Origin: Kiritimatiellota bacterium
Lineage (GTDB): Bacteria > Verrucomicrobiota > Lentisphaeria > Oligosphaerales > JAADHN01
Assembly (NCBI GenBank): GCA_013151865.1
Contig: JAADHN010000145.1
Span: forward strand, 1 to 64,000
Length of the DNA: 64,000 nt
Direction: 5' to 3'
The notes beneath the pieces were generated by a model. The model had not been told where the DNA came from. It searched no databases and was given only the letters and a program-made list of their open reading frames with translations. The position numbers and the translations under genes are program-made. Every line of letters begins with the position of its first letter. The first letter of the stretch is position 1. Below, piece after piece: positions 63,570 to 64,000 of this stretch.

Positions 63570-64000
63570 ATGGCCTCCGGAAGGGCCGAAGCAAACGAGA
63601 CCGTCGCCACGGAAGCAAGTCCCGAGAGACAACCGGGGGCGGGGTTCCGGCTGACGTTCCGATGGTTCCGGCGGTTTGCGCTGGCCAGTGGAATCGTCCT
63701 CGGGGCGGGCGTGACGTGGTTCTATGTGGCGCGCCGCCCCTGGATTGAGCCGATGCCGGGAGTGCGCCTCGGGCCGACGCCTCGCCGCTTCCCGTCCGCC
63801 TCGAGTCCCGGACAGCAGGACGCGCGGAGAGCGGCCGTGATTCGGGCCTGCCGGCTCCCGGAAGCAATAGGTTGGCAATGGTCTGAGGTACGCTGGAAGA
63901 TCGCCGCCAAACTCGATCATCAGCCATGGCCGGCGAATGCTGAAAAACCGCTGGGGGCCCGAAAGCTCGCCTCGGAGACTCACATTGAGCTTCCAACGCA
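63570..64000 (+). CDS. Membrane-anchored protein, function unknown (3' end beyond window)
   Basis: ATG at 63570: MASGRAEANETVATEASPERQPGAGFRLTFRWFRRFALASGIVLGAGVTWFYVARRPWIEPMPG...; open to the window end, so absent from the ORF track. Confidence 0.5.
   Translation, partial: MASGRAEANETVATEASPERQPGAGFRLTFRWFRRFALASGIVLGAGVTWFYVARRPWIEPMPGVRLGPTPRRFPSASSPGQQDARRAAVIRACRLPEAIGWQWSEVRWKIAAKLDHQPWPANAEKPLGARKLASETHIELPT

Overview
High-GC bacterial chromosomal window with about 40 supportable genes. lpxK indicates an outer-membrane (LPS-type) bacterium; the sulfatase, DUF4091 and LamG content would suit the PVC/Kiritimatiellae region of the tree, but taxonomy is not proven here. Left part (minus strand): FtsX-like permease (edge-truncated), FAD oxidoreductase, DUF4129-like membrane protein, DUF58 protein, family-4 UDG, DUF5060-type glycoside hydrolase, NifU-C protein, valS, lpxK. 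Centre (plus strand): a compact [NiFe]-hydrogenase small/large subunit/maturation-protease set followed by a sensor-less hybrid histidine kinase, a CheY-like receiver and a second unusual multi-domain histidine kinase. I consider this candidate H2-signalling locus (16928-24531) the most interesting part of the window. Next come a ribokinase, a gene graveyard holding a decayed IntI-like tyrosine recombinase and a decayed GxxExxY gene, katG, a ROK-ppx-ppk polyphosphate operon and tRNA-Arg(CCG). Right part: a minus-strand glycan-degradation cluster (frameshifted double-LamG protein, sulfatase, ALDH, enolase-superfamily enzyme, DUF4091 protein, SGNH-alpha/beta-hydrolase fusion, GH2), two TPM-domain proteins, DAHP synthase, acyl-CoA ligase, a bacterial D123/CDC123-like protein, CoA-disulfide-reductase-rhodanese fusion, HPr, a peptide-binding lipoprotein and secG. 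Past secG lies an intergenic region with two diverged copies of a long repeat. Assignments rest on reading motifs in the translations; no database search was run.
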